Positions 25,583-33,197 of a stretch of DNA of 39,093 bases are shown here, piece after piece. How positions within the stretch are numbered: position 1 is the stretch's first letter; every line of letters starts with the position of its first letter. A program made the translations under genes and the position numbers. Below the pieces are notes generated by a model that saw nothing but the letters and a program-made list of their open reading frames with translations, was not told where the DNA came from and did not search any database. Source of the stretch: CAYGBW01 sp964348185 (GTDB taxonomy: Bacteria > Desulfobacterota > BSN033 > WVXP01); NCBI GenBank assembly GCA_964348185.1, contig CAYGBW010000037.1:1-39093 (forward strand). The letters run 5' to 3'.

Positions 25583-26239
25583 AAGTCTCGGAATCATGTC
25601 CACCATGTTGTCGGTTTTGACCACCAGATCTGCCGCTTCATCGAGTTCAGGGGACGAAGAGTTGAAAGCGACACCAAATCCCGATCGGGCAAACATCTCG
25701 AGATCGTTCTGGCTGTCACCGATGGCGATGATCTCGTGGCCAAAAACCCCGAATCGCCTTGCCACCTCTCCCACCCATCTTCCCTTTCCATCGTGAGGGA
25801 CGTTGATCCGGACTTTTCCGGTTAAGACCCCTCCCTCCACGAGAAGGTCGTTTGCCACAGAGAAGTCGAGGTCGAAATCCTTCTCGATTCTTTCAGCGAG
25901 GATCGAAAGACCGGACGAGATGGCAGCCCGCCTCAGACCTTTCGCTTTCAGGAAGGCCTGGAGTTGGACTGCGCCCTTTTGATAGGGAACCGAGTCTGTG
26001 ATCCTCTTCAGCGTCTCAACCCTCATGCCCTTCCAGACCCTTGCGTCTCGCTCGCAGAACTCTTCATAAGAGATCCGACCCTCGTGAAAAAGCCTCTGGA
26101 ATTCCTCCGCATGGCCCTCCCACGTACCCAGGACTCGATGTATATACTGCCAGACACTCTTCTCTTTGGTCAGTGTTCCATCGAGATCGAAAACCACGGC
26201 CTTGAATCCTTCCACATTCCATCGGGGCTGACATCCCAT
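25574..26239 (-). CDS. HAD-superfamily phosphatase (phosphoserine-phosphatase-like)
   Basis: A 221-residue HAD phosphatase of the SerB-like IB group. Motif I is FDLDGT (Asp18 nucleophile, Asp20), motif II is the SSG at 108-110, motif III is probably Lys152 (GKGRW), and motif IV is IGDSQND (Asp175, Asp179). The cap is a helical insertion at about 25-95. The substrate is some small phosphomonoester. The ATG at 26239 has AGGGA about 9 bases upstream, but this first stretch overlaps a decayed histidine kinase in another frame. A GTG at codon 9 (26215), giving a protein that begins MEGFKAVVFDLDG, may therefore be the original start. Confidence 0.85.
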   Translation of the reverse strand: MGCQPRWNVEGFKAVVFDLDGTLTKEKSVWQYIHRVLGTWEGHAEEFQRLFHEGRISYEEFCERDARVWKGMRVETLKRITDSVPYQKGAVQLQAFLKAKGLRRAAISSGLSILAERIEKDFDLDFSVANDLLVEGGVLTGKVRINVPHDGKGRWVGEVARRFGVFGHEIIAIGDSQNDLEMFARSGFGVAFNSSSPELDEAADLVVKTDNMVDMIPRLPL

Positions 26240-26931
26240 GACAGAAGTTCCCTAACGATTTCTTCAAGTTGGATTTCACGGGTCTATTCTCCCCGTCGCG
26301 CCTGAACCGCCCGGACCCTGTCCTGTAAGACCCCTTCGATGCGATCGGCTTCTCTCCTCAGACGGTCGAGGTAATCGATCCCTTTCTCATCGAGACGATC
26401 CCCGTATTTCTTAGCCAGAAGCTTGGCAAAGCCCTGAACGCTGATAAGGGGGGTTCGCAAATCATGGGATAGGGTGTGGACAAGGGTTTCGAGTTCTCTG
26501 AGAGATCCCTCGAGTTCCCCGGCCCTGCTATTCAGTTCAATCTCCAGTTTCCTGATCTCTGTGATATCCCTCCCAATAATACCAATGGCGTTGAGTTCGC
26601 CCTGATCGTTCTTCAGGGGGATCATCGTGACATCCACGAGGTGCTTGCCACCCGATCTATCCGAGAACTCCTCCTCGTATTCTTCTCGGCTCTGGCTTTG
26701 AAGCACCTTGGCCATCTTAGCCTCCCATTGTCCTCCGTCACGCCAAAAGGCGGAAAGGGGCTGTCCGAGAATCTTCCCAGGGGAGTACCCGCCAATTGCC
26801 TCAGCACGCCGGTTGACATAGGCAATCCTTCCCTCAAGGTCTGTTATCAAAATGATATCATTGACCGAATTGAGAATCTCAACAGCCAACTCCGAGAGAT
26901 CGATCGTGTTGTCTTGTTTTCCCCGTTTCAT
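26221..26931 (-). pseudogene. Decayed PAS-domain histidine kinase (ATPase domain lost)
   Basis: The intact part (26284-26931, 215 codons) encodes a PAS domain (about residues 12-130, with the LITDLEGRIAYVNRRAE and GIIGRDITEIRKLE segments) and a HisKA dimerisation domain with the phospho-acceptor His156 (LSHDLRTPL). The frame stops at a TAG (26284-26286). Reading on past it in the same frame gives TREIQLEEIVRELLSWDVSP, the linker normally found between HisKA and the ATPase domain. After about 21 codons the sequence merges into the HAD gene, and no HATPase domain is present. The gene therefore looks truncated by deletion plus a stop. The short product could still dimerise or act as a sensor, but it cannot autophosphorylate. 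Confidence 0.7.
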
Positions 26932-26964
26932 CTCAAATAACCGTTCACCATTCTTATTTTGAGC

Positions 26965-27135
26965 TTAACAGAAGTCAGGAGTCAGAATAGACTTAGGAGG
27001 AGCGTCAGACAACCTGAACATTTCGTCCGATTGAGAAGCCAATTCCCATGCATCTTCCATGGGTACAGGTTTTCCAAATCGATGGACAGAAAGGCCAGAC
27101 TGATGAGCTTTCTGACATATTATCAAGTCCTGAAT
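26965..27135 (-). pseudogene. Remnant of a four-helix-bundle (23S rRNA intervening-sequence, S23-type) gene
   Basis: On the minus strand an uninterrupted frame of 56 residues reads IQDLIICQKAHQSGL, then SVHRFGKPVPMEDAW, then ELASQ, and ends at TAA (26965-26967). From memory this matches the N-terminal half of four-helix-bundle/S23 proteins, which typically read RDLIVWQKAHxLxL, then VYRxTKxFPxEE, then GLxSQ. The second half (the VSIPxNIAEG region) is missing, and no ATG precedes the match; a TTG (27126) or ATT would be needed. It is most likely a decayed copy lying inside the heptamer-flanked element. The overlapping plus-strand ORF is its shadow. Confidence 0.55.
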
Positions 27136-27191
27136 GGGTTTTGCCCGCTCCCTTTTGATCCTGATTTCTGACCCCTGATTCCTGACTCCTT
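26971..27191. mobile_element. Heptamer-flanked insertion carrying the S23-type remnant
   Basis: The remnant gene is bracketed by inverted copies of a degenerate heptamer repeat (GTCAGGA/GTCAGAA type). The left copy is AAGTCAGGAGTCAGAA (26972-26987). The right copy, reading CTGATTTCTGACCCC then TGATTCCTGACTCC, spans 27161-27189. The unit of about 220 bp sits directly against the stop codon of the downstream-lying lyase gene (27193) and upstream of the decayed kinase. Similar heptamer tracts often accompany S23-type genes in related genomes, which is recalled knowledge, so the whole stretch is probably a small non-autonomous element or its remains. Confidence 0.45.
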
Positions 27192-27192
27192 C

Positions 27193-28716
27193 CTATTCGA
27201 TCCCCAGTTCCTGTTCAATCGATTCGATCTCCTTAAGAGAATCTCCGACACGGAGCGATTGAGTCCTGCCCCATTTCTCATATCCCTTGAGCCTCTTGGT
27301 GAGAGCGGATATGCTTTTCTCGGTGGTCGAAGGCGCAGGGCCGCCATGAGCAGTCTGTCCTTCCAGAATCTTCATGGGATTCTGCCATTGGGCCACATCT
27401 TCTGCTCTGAATTTCAGCCTGATATCCATTTCAGCCATGGCCTGGTCCAGGTCAGGAAGACCCACTTCCTCTCTTCCCCCTACCTCGGCTAACCGGACGG
27501 CCCTCTCCACCAGCACCTTTCCCTGCCTGAAGGGAACATCGGAATGCTTCACAATCGACTCGAGCAGATGGGTCGCTGCAATGAACCCTCTGCGAGCCTG
27601 AACTTCCATCACAGGCTCATTGATCTCCATCAGTTCGACGATCTCCCTCATTATGGGCAGGGCCGGAGCACATTCTGAAATCATATCCATGATCAGATAT
27701 TTCGTCCACTGAGAGTCCTTGTTGTACCCAACCATGGGGGCTTTCCCAATAGAGAGGAGGCTCGTCAGAATCCCCTGAGCCAGGGAAGCTTTCGCTCTGA
27801 TCACCTCAAGGGGCCCTGGGTTCCTTTTCTGGGGCATGATGGAACTTCCGTCACTATGCCTATCATCTAGGCGAATCATGCCGAATTCGGTCGTACTCAT
27901 CAGAATGAATGTCTGGGCCATCGCACTCAGATGGTTCATCGTCATGGATATCGCGAAGGCCAAATCGGTTTCCGGCTCCCATCGGTTGGTAATCGGGTCG
28001 GTCGAATGGCCGTGGGGCCTGTCAAAAGCCAGGAGTCTCGATGTGAGGTCCCTATCCAGGGGAAAGGCCGTCCCGTACCCGGCAGCCCCCCCCAGAGGAT
28101 TCTGGTTAAAGAGACCATACCAGTTCATAAAGCGGATGAGGTCTCTCTCCAGAGGCATGGCCAGGCCCAGAACCATGTGGCCGAAAGTTGTTATCATGGC
28201 GTGCTGATGGTGGGTGAAACCCGGCATGACGGTTCTGACATGCCTTCTGGCCCGGGCACCCATCGTCTTGAGCAGGGCGGTTAGATGTTCGGTAAAACGA
28301 ACAGCCCGATCCCTGAGATAGAGACGCATGTCCACCGCGACCTGATCGTTTCGGCTTCGGCCCGTGTGCATTTTCCCAACCGATTCGATTCCGAAATGCT
28401 CGATGAGGTAGGCCTCTATGTTGGTATGAACGTCCTCTCTCGAGGCTTGGAGTTTGAAAAGACCCTGGTTGTGAAGGGTCTCAACCTCTCTTAGGCCCCT
28501 CAGAATCTCCCGGCCGTCCTGTTCTGAGATGATCCCCTGCTTCCAGAGCATGATGGTATGGGCCTTGCTTCCCCAGACGTCGTAGGGAATCAACACCTCA
28601 TCATACGGGGCTACCCCTCGCACGTCCCGACCCGACAGGAAGTCGATGACCCGCTGGGGTGTCTCCTTTTCGAGCCTCTCCCCCCAGAGTTTTTCAACCT
28701 TCATCCTCTTTCCCAT
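27193..28716 (-). CDS. Argininosuccinate lyase-like enzyme
   Basis: A 507-residue member of the aspartase/fumarase superfamily, closest to argininosuccinate lyase. Visible landmarks are KLWGERL near the N-terminus, the TGRSRNDQVAVDMRLY segment, FTHHQHA (catalytic-histidine region), the NPLGGAAGYGTAFPLDRD segment, and the catalytic-serine loop GSSIMPQKRNP at about 290-300. It differs from ordinary ArgH (about 460 residues) by a C-terminal tail longer by some 40 residues and by RNPG where KNPD is usual. No arginine gene is nearby. It could therefore cleave another N-substituted aspartate, as the related EDDS lyase does. The start is uncertain: TTG 28722, ATG 28716 and ATG 28704 are all possible, and ATG 28716 is given. 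Confidence 0.85.
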   Translation of the reverse strand: MGKRMKVEKLWGERLEKETPQRVIDFLSGRDVRGVAPYDEVLIPYDVWGSKAHTIMLWKQGIISEQDGREILRGLREVETLHNQGLFKLQASREDVHTNIEAYLIEHFGIESVGKMHTGRSRNDQVAVDMRLYLRDRAVRFTEHLTALLKTMGARARRHVRTVMPGFTHHQHAMITTFGHMVLGLAMPLERDLIRFMNWYGLFNQNPLGGAAGYGTAFPLDRDLTSRLLAFDRPHGHSTDPITNRWEPETDLAFAISMTMNHLSAMAQTFILMSTTEFGMIRLDDRHSDGSSIMPQKRNPGPLEVIRAKASLAQGILTSLLSIGKAPMVGYNKDSQWTKYLIMDMISECAPALPIMREIVELMEINEPVMEVQARRGFIAATHLLESIVKHSDVPFRQGKVLVERAVRLAEVGGREEVGLPDLDQAMAEMDIRLKFRAEDVAQWQNPMKILEGQTAHGGPAPSTTEKSISALTKRLKGYEKWGRTQSLRVGDSLKEIESIEQELGIE

Positions 28717-28864
28717 GGTCAAGGCTTTGCCGCCCGGAATCTCCCGTGAAATCCCTCGCAGGCGTCCAATAAGCCGCGAGGGGATGTCAGTAGGATTTGA
28801 AACTTGAGGTTTTTCCAGGTCTCTCCGTGACCCTGCCCAGATCGAATCCCCTTGAGTTGACCCA

Positions 28865-29299
28865 TTATACCTTTCCCTCGAGCCATCCGATTCGACACCC
28901 TCCTCTCACGTCAAACTTCGGGACGTAGGGTTTGATGTCAAGGAGGGGACTCCCGTCCAAGACGTCGACCTCTCGAATCCGAAGAATGTTTCCCTTTCTC
29001 TCCACGAGACGAACGACGGAAAACCCCAGATGGTTGGGTCGGTTGAGGTCTCGGGTGGCGTAAACGCCGTGGATTCTGCTTGCGAGCGCAGGTCTCACCT
29101 CAAGGCGGGGTTCTCCGATGGGGCTGAAATAGAGGAGGATGATGTGTGAGAATCCTTCGAGATCTCTTAATCCTCTCTCATACTCCGTGTTGACTTCAAC
29201 CCATCCCATTTCACCCGAATGAAAGGGCTGAACCGGAATGCCAGTCTTTTCCGTAAAGGGAGAGTGGATGACACCGATGGGTTTGAGAAGAATCTCCAT
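28865..29299 (-). CDS. TrmO/TsaA-like (UPF0066) tRNA methyltransferase family protein
   Basis: A 144-residue protein of the YaeB/TsaA-like beta-barrel family, whose E. coli member TrmO N6-methylates t6A37 in some tRNAs using S-adenosylmethionine. Family segments are GVIHSPF at the N-terminus, DLEGFSHIILLYF, GVYATRDLNRPNHLG (a variant of the usual GVFATRSPxRPNPIG) and EVDVLDGSPLLDIKPYVP. It is a compact single-domain version without the C-terminal domain of TrmO. The substitutions in the RPNPIG motif leave open a different methyl acceptor. The ATG at 29299 follows GGGAG by 6 bases. Confidence 0.85.
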   Translation of the reverse strand: MEILLKPIGVIHSPFTEKTGIPVQPFHSGEMGWVEVNTEYERGLRDLEGFSHIILLYFSPIGEPRLEVRPALASRIHGVYATRDLNRPNHLGFSVVRLVERKGNILRIREVDVLDGSPLLDIKPYVPKFDVRGGCRIGWLEGKV

Positions 29300-29420
29300 T
29301 TTTTCTCCCTCTCTCCGTATAGGCCTTTAGTTTACCCACAATTCTCCGTTAACCTTTCGCCTTGCGCCTTGAGCCCTCAATTCCGTCCATTGTTCCATCA
29401 TTCTCCCGCTGAAAGGGGGA

Positions 29421-29442
29421 TGAGCGAAGCGAGCCAAGTTCC
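29421..29442. repeat. 22-bp short repeat (second copy at 20484-20505)
   Basis: TGAGCGAAG-CGAGCC-AAGTTCC at 29421-29442 matches TGAGCGAAG-TGAACT-AAGTTCC at 20484-20505 at 19 of 22 positions. Both lie at a gene end: the first upstream of TrmO near the reductase stop, the second across the stop of the first DppF gene. Just before this copy a heptamer tract (CGCCTTG repeated, 29358-29371) is also visible. No function is evident. Confidence 0.35.
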
Positions 29443-29453
29443 TTCAAGACAGA

Positions 29454-30170
29454 TCACGTGTCCGATAGATCGTTCAGAAAGGGGAGATACGCAGGGTCCT
29501 TTGAGTATTTCTCCTTCCGGGCGAGCATGCCGCTTCGCACAATATCCGCCAATTCCACGGCCCGTTGTCCGATGCTTTCAGCCGCCTCAACCGGTAACAG
29601 GGCATAGGAGTCCCCCGCATCATAATGGTTTTCAATGGCATCTCTCTCCCGCATGTCAAAGGCCCACCCCCCCGAACCAATATAGGAAATCCACCCCTCA
29701 CCGGCCACAGGGATGCACCGCATCAAGACAGCATGATGCATGATGAAACCGAGTGCCAAATCCTGCCCTCCATAGAGGTGCTTTCCCTGGGTGATCGCCC
29801 CGATGACCTTGAGCCTCCGAACGGGTCCCTGATGGAGATAACCGCCACTCTGGCCAAGTCGATCGATGAAGCATTTCAATTGCCCGGGAATACTCATGTG
29901 GTAAACGGGAAAGGCGTAGAGAATCACATGAGCCTCCTGCCAGCGGTCTCTCAACTCCTGGAAGTCATCCTTGATCTTACATTCCCCCCCGTGTGTGACG
30001 CACCAGAAACAGGAGTTGCAAGGAGCCACCTTCTTTCCCCTCAGCGACACAGCTCGGGTTTTTACGCCTGATCCCCCTTTTTTGGCTGCGTCCAACGCCT
30101 TTTCCAAAAGAAAAAGGGTGTTTCCCTTTCTCGGACTTCCACAAATCCCCAATACTTTCAGGCCCTTCAT
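29454..30170 (-). CDS. Flavodoxin-fold NAD(P)H-dependent FMN reductase / iron-sulfur flavoprotein-like
   Basis: A 238-residue flavodoxin-fold protein. The FMN phosphate loop is GSPRKGNT at residues 11-18. Four cysteines follow at 51, 54, 57 and 64 (CNSCFWC then GGEC), the compact cluster-binding pattern of archaeal/anaerobe iron-sulfur flavoproteins. FPVYHMSIPGQLKCFIDR is the usual second FMN-contacting segment. It is a likely low-potential electron carrier or reductase in the cytoplasm. The C-terminus is about 40 residues longer than minimal members. The ATG at 30170 follows AAGGGGGACAAGAG. The small ORF at 30231-30384 lies immediately upstream in the same direction. Confidence 0.88.
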   Translation of the reverse strand: MKGLKVLGICGSPRKGNTLFLLEKALDAAKKGGSGVKTRAVSLRGKKVAPCNSCFWCVTHGGECKIKDDFQELRDRWQEAHVILYAFPVYHMSIPGQLKCFIDRLGQSGGYLHQGPVRRLKVIGAITQGKHLYGGQDLALGFIMHHAVLMRCIPVAGEGWISYIGSGGWAFDMRERDAIENHYDAGDSYALLPVEAAESIGQRAVELADIVRSGMLARKEKYSKDPAYLPFLNDLSDT

Positions 30171-30230
30171 CTCTTGTCCCCCTTGTGATCTGGTGTTCCC
30201 CCAATCGGTGGGATGGAGGTCGGAAACACG

Positions 30231-30384
30231 CTATCCACCGGCAATGGCCGTGAGGATGACGAGACGCTCTCCATCGAGGAGTCTATCCAGGACCCTCTTA
30301 CCCCGTTCACGAGCCCAGAGCGCGGACAATTCTCTGAGTTGGAGGGAGGCTTCTTGAAGGATCTTGATCCTGTTTTTTCCCCAT
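30231..30384 (-). pseudogene. Small coding-like ORF (about 50 aa) with an apparent frameshift in an A-run
   Basis: On the minus strand, ATG at 30384 with AGGGTG 6 bases upstream begins MGK and immediately enters a run of six A. One base out of phase from that point the frame reads NRIKILQEASLQLREL, then SALWARERGKRVLDRL, then LDGERLVILTAIAGG and a stop at 30231. This has amphipathic-helix character and codon use like the neighbouring genes. With five A instead of six, a single 50-residue gene would result. The frameshift may be real decay, phase variation or a sequencing error. The protein is not recognised. Confidence 0.35.
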
Positions 30385-30587
30385 ATTGGTCACCCTGTTG
30401 CCCCACATCTCATCTGGGACTTACCTGCCATCTGATCTCCCCGCCAAAACTGAGGTCTTTTGATAATCGGTGATAGAGAGAACAAGATCCCTTCGGCCTT
30501 TTTGCAACGCATCATACGGTGTCAGATGTTTTTTTGTCAAGCCACCGTGCCAAAGCCGCCCTTTTGGAAATCCTGATATCCCTTTAC
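30385..30587. other. Intergenic stretch without a recognisable gene
   Basis: Between the small leftward ORF and the AOR promoter no supported gene, repeat or RNA was found. Two overlapping ORFs of 86 aa (+) and 79 aa (-) extend from this area through 30167-30473, but they lack ribosome binding sites and protein-like composition. Confidence 0.5.
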
Positions 30588-30616
30588 TTGACAAAAGAGC
30601 GCCCCCCTTCTATAGT
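30588..30616 (+). promoter_or_regulatory. Near-consensus sigma-70 promoter of the AOR operon
   Basis: TTGACA (30588-30593), a 17-base spacer and TATAGT (30611-30616) form a strong promoter about 85 bases before the AOR ATG at 30700. No operator-like box of the TTGTAT-N-CAA type is seen here, so this unit is probably outside the GntR regulon proposed for the left part of the window. Confidence 0.65.
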
Positions 30617-30699
30617 CTTCCTGAAAGGGGACACAGGCCCTGACTGTCCGGGGCGATCAAGCTTTTTCTGCCTGGGTCAAGCCTGTGGGAAGGGTGCTT

Positions 30700-32700
30700 A
30701 TGTTTGGTTACGCCGGTAGAATTCTCCATGTTGACCTCTCAAGAGAGGCGGTCTGGGAGGAGCCCCTGGCGGGCCATCTCATTTCGAAATTCCTGGGGGG
30801 AAGGGGGATCAACGCTGCTCTCCTTTGGGATTGCACAGAACCCGGTAAAGATCCCCTCGGACCAGAAAACGCCTTAATTTTCGGAACAGGTCCCCTGGCG
30901 GGAACATTTGCCCCTTCCTCGGGTCGGACCACGATTACGTGTAGAGGAGCCGCCACCCGTCTCTATCTCAAAAGCAGCGTGGGTGGCCACTGGGGACCAG
31001 AACTGAAATTTGCAGGGTACGACCACCTGATCGTTCATGGCAGGGCCAAGAGGCCTGTCTATTTGTGGATTAGAGACAGCGAGGTTGAGGTGAGGGATGC
31101 CTCCAAACTCTGGGGTAAGAACGTCGACCAAACCGAAGAACTGATCCACAACGAAGGGGGAGAGGACAGACTGGAGGTGGCCTGTATCGGTCTTGGAGGC
31201 GAGAATCTCGTAAAGTTTGCCTCCATCATGATGGGACACAACGCCGCTGCTCGGGGAGGCCCGGGTGCGGTCATGGGATCCAAGAGGCTAAAGGCGATCG
31301 CAGTCCAAGGCGGTCGCCCCGTTCAGGTGGCTCACCCGCAGAAATTCCTCAGATCGTCATTGGAATGTGTCAGGGCTTTGGCGGCCTTTCCCGGGCGACA
31401 GGGCCTTTCCCTTTACGGCACGGCGGGTTTGGTCCCGATCCGAAACGAAATGAAACTCCTTCCCGTCAAGAACTTCAAGGAAAGCTTCCTGGAGGAAGGC
31501 TACAAGATTAGCGGGCAGTATTTGAGGGAAAAGGGATTTCTGAAGAATCGGTTTGGATGCTCGGCCTGCGGTACCTCCTGCCACCGTTTCACGGCCGTTA
31601 CTGACGGCAAATACAGGAGAACCTGTTCAGGGGGTCCTGAATATGAAACCGTGGCCGCGATCGGCGCTGGGTGTGGGGTGACTGAAACAGAAGCGGTCTT
31701 GAAGGCCAATGAACTGTGCAACGCGTACGGACTCGACACCATATCTACGGGATCGGTGATCCAGTGGGCCATGGAATGCTATGAAAGAGGTATACTCACC
31801 GAAGAGGATACGGATGGGCTAAGACTCGTCTGGGGCAACGGGGACGCTGTGGTTCAACTCATTAACAGGATAGCCCGCCGGGAGGGGCTCGGTGGCCTTT
31901 TGGCCGATGGCGTCAGGGCAGCGGCTGACAGGGTGGGCCGGGAGTCATGGAAGTGGGCGATCCACACGAAAGGCTTGGAACAATCCCGAGCCGAGGTCAG
32001 GGCCCGAAAAGGTTACGCCCTGGCTTTGGCCGTCAATCCCCGTGGCCCGGATCATTTGACCTCCCAGGTTTACGCCGAAGATGGGACCACTCCCGAGGCC
32101 AGGTCGCTCATCAAGATGATTACGGGCAGTGAGGAGTACGCCACCCATGTCAAGATTGAAAAGCGGGGAGCCATCGTTCGGTGGCATGAGGACTGCTATG
32201 CCGCGACGGACGCTCTGGGTCTTTGTACCTTTGTCACCCTGAGTCGGGGGTATCTGGTCGATCCTGCCAAAATGGCCGATCTCTATAGCCTGGCGACGGG
32301 TATTGATCTCTCGCCGGATGGGATGCTCTCCATGGGCCGTCGGGTTTTCACACTCGAGAAAGCGTTCAACGTGAGAGAGGGAGCCACGAGGAAGGACGAC
32401 ACCCTGGCCTGGAGGTTCATGCATGAACCCGTCCCGAGCGGTATTCGGACGGGAATGATGACGACGCAGGAGCAACTCGATCAGATGTTGGATGAATACT
32501 ACGAGCTCCACGGCTGGGACAAGAAAACGAGTTGGCCTTACCGAGAGACGCTAGAGGAACTCGGGTTGGACGAGGTGGCGGCCAGGTTGAAAAGCCTCGG
32601 TAAAATCCCGGCCCGAAGACCTAATGCTGGGGGCCGCTGTTCGAGAAGACACCAAGCCTCGGGTCCGAACACTACCGGGGGCGAGGTGAGGCAACCATGA
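30700..32700 (+). CDS. aor: Tungsten-dependent aldehyde:ferredoxin oxidoreductase (AOR) family
   Basis: A 666-residue AOR-family enzyme, which oxidises aldehydes to acids (or reduces acids) at a tungsten-bis-pterin centre, passing electrons through a 4Fe-4S cluster. The cluster ligands are Cys287, Cys290, Cys294 (GCSACGTSC) and Cys509 (ALGLCTF). Pterin-binding regions include GGRGINA, the TITCRGAATRLYLKSSVGG segment and GPGAVMGSKRLKAIAV. Length is slightly above the usual 600-620 because of a basic C-terminal tail. The frame is open from GTG 30685, but ATG 30700 is preferred, with GGAAGG 6 bases upstream. It overlaps the ferredoxin gene by ATGA, so the two should form one complex. Confidence 0.94.
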   Translation: MFGYAGRILHVDLSREAVWEEPLAGHLISKFLGGRGINAALLWDCTEPGKDPLGPENALIFGTGPLAGTFAPSSGRTTITCRGAATRLYLKSSVGGHWGPELKFAGYDHLIVHGRAKRPVYLWIRDSEVEVRDASKLWGKNVDQTEELIHNEGGEDRLEVACIGLGGENLVKFASIMMGHNAAARGGPGAVMGSKRLKAIAVQGGRPVQVAHPQKFLRSSLECVRALAAFPGRQGLSLYGTAGLVPIRNEMKLLPVKNFKESFLEEGYKISGQYLREKGFLKNRFGCSACGTSCHRFTAVTDGKYRRTCSGGPEYETVAAIGAGCGVTETEAVLKANELCNAYGLDTISTGSVIQWAMECYERGILTEEDTDGLRLVWGNGDAVVQLINRIARREGLGGLLADGVRAAADRVGRESWKWAIHTKGLEQSRAEVRARKGYALALAVNPRGPDHLTSQVYAEDGTTPEARSLIKMITGSEEYATHVKIEKRGAIVRWHEDCYAATDALGLCTFVTLSRGYLVDPAKMADLYSLATGIDLSPDGMLSMGRRVFTLEKAFNVREGATRKDDTLAWRFMHEPVPSGIRTGMMTTQEQLDQMLDEYYELHGWDKKTSWPYRETLEELGLDEVAARLKSLGKIPARRPNAGGRCSRRHQASGPNTTGGEVRQP

Positions 32701-33098
32701 TTGCGGTCGATGAAGCCATTTGCACCGGATGTAGGTCGTGTGAATTCGCCTGTTCCTTCCAGCAGAAGAAGCGCTTTCACGACAGTTTTTCTCTGGTGAA
32801 GGTCAGAAGGAACAGCCAGAGGCCAGGGTTTTTCATTCCCAGCCTCTGCCACCATTGTGAGGATCCGCCGTGTAAGGCGGAGTGCCCCACCGGGGCCATC
32901 TCAAAGGATAAGGCCTCGGGGATCGTCTCCATTGATCACGAGAATTGTACCGCCTGTGATATCTGTGTTGAGGCCTGCCCCTGGTCTGTTCCTACCGTCT
33001 ATCCCGATGAGGGTTATGCCAAGGTCTGCGACCTCTGCCAGGGCGATCCACTCTGTGTGAAGTTCTGCTGCCCGGGCGCACTGCGGGTCGAGCGTTGA
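32697..33098 (+). CDS. Polyferredoxin-type partner subunit of AOR (four 4Fe-4S clusters)
   Basis: A 133-residue ferredoxin with sixteen cysteines in four groups: 9/12/15/19, 51/54/59/63, 84/87/90/94 and 111/114/120/124, plus Cys125. This is the DmsB/HycB-like four-cluster arrangement. Such subunits accept electrons from AOR-type enzymes in anaerobes (as in the Aromatoleum AOR complex) and hand them to another carrier. Its start overlaps the AOR stop. No FAD/NADH-binding third subunit follows, so electrons probably go to free ferredoxin or another partner. A strong AAAGGAGGGGGG occurs in the 99-bp gap after it. Confidence 0.94.
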   Translation: MIAVDEAICTGCRSCEFACSFQQKKRFHDSFSLVKVRRNSQRPGFFIPSLCHHCEDPPCKAECPTGAISKDKASGIVSIDHENCTACDICVEACPWSVPTVYPDEGYAKVCDLCQGDPLCVKFCCPGALRVER

Positions 33099-33197
33099 GA
33101 CGATGTCTTTCAATCCAAAGGAGGGGGGTGATAGAGGGAAGCAAAAGCCATAGGACGCTGAAAAAAGCATGGTGTGAAACGAAAGGAGGCAAGAGGG

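Noticed and set aside
26959..27171. Plus-strand ORF of 70 codons in the gap between the kinase and the lyase
   Set aside because: It mirrors the minus-strand frame that matches an S23-type protein; the minus-strand reading is the protein-like one.
28719..28865. 48-codon minus-strand ORF whose ATG overlaps the TrmO-like stop (TAATG) and which ends at the lyase start
   Set aside because: The overlap is suggestive of coupling, but the translation has no recognisable features and the alternative frame is equally open; not enough to call a gene.
30213..30473. Plus-strand ORF of 86 codons in the AOR upstream region
   Set aside because: No ribosome binding site, low-complexity Ser/Pro/Glu composition, and the opposite strand has the more coding-like frame.
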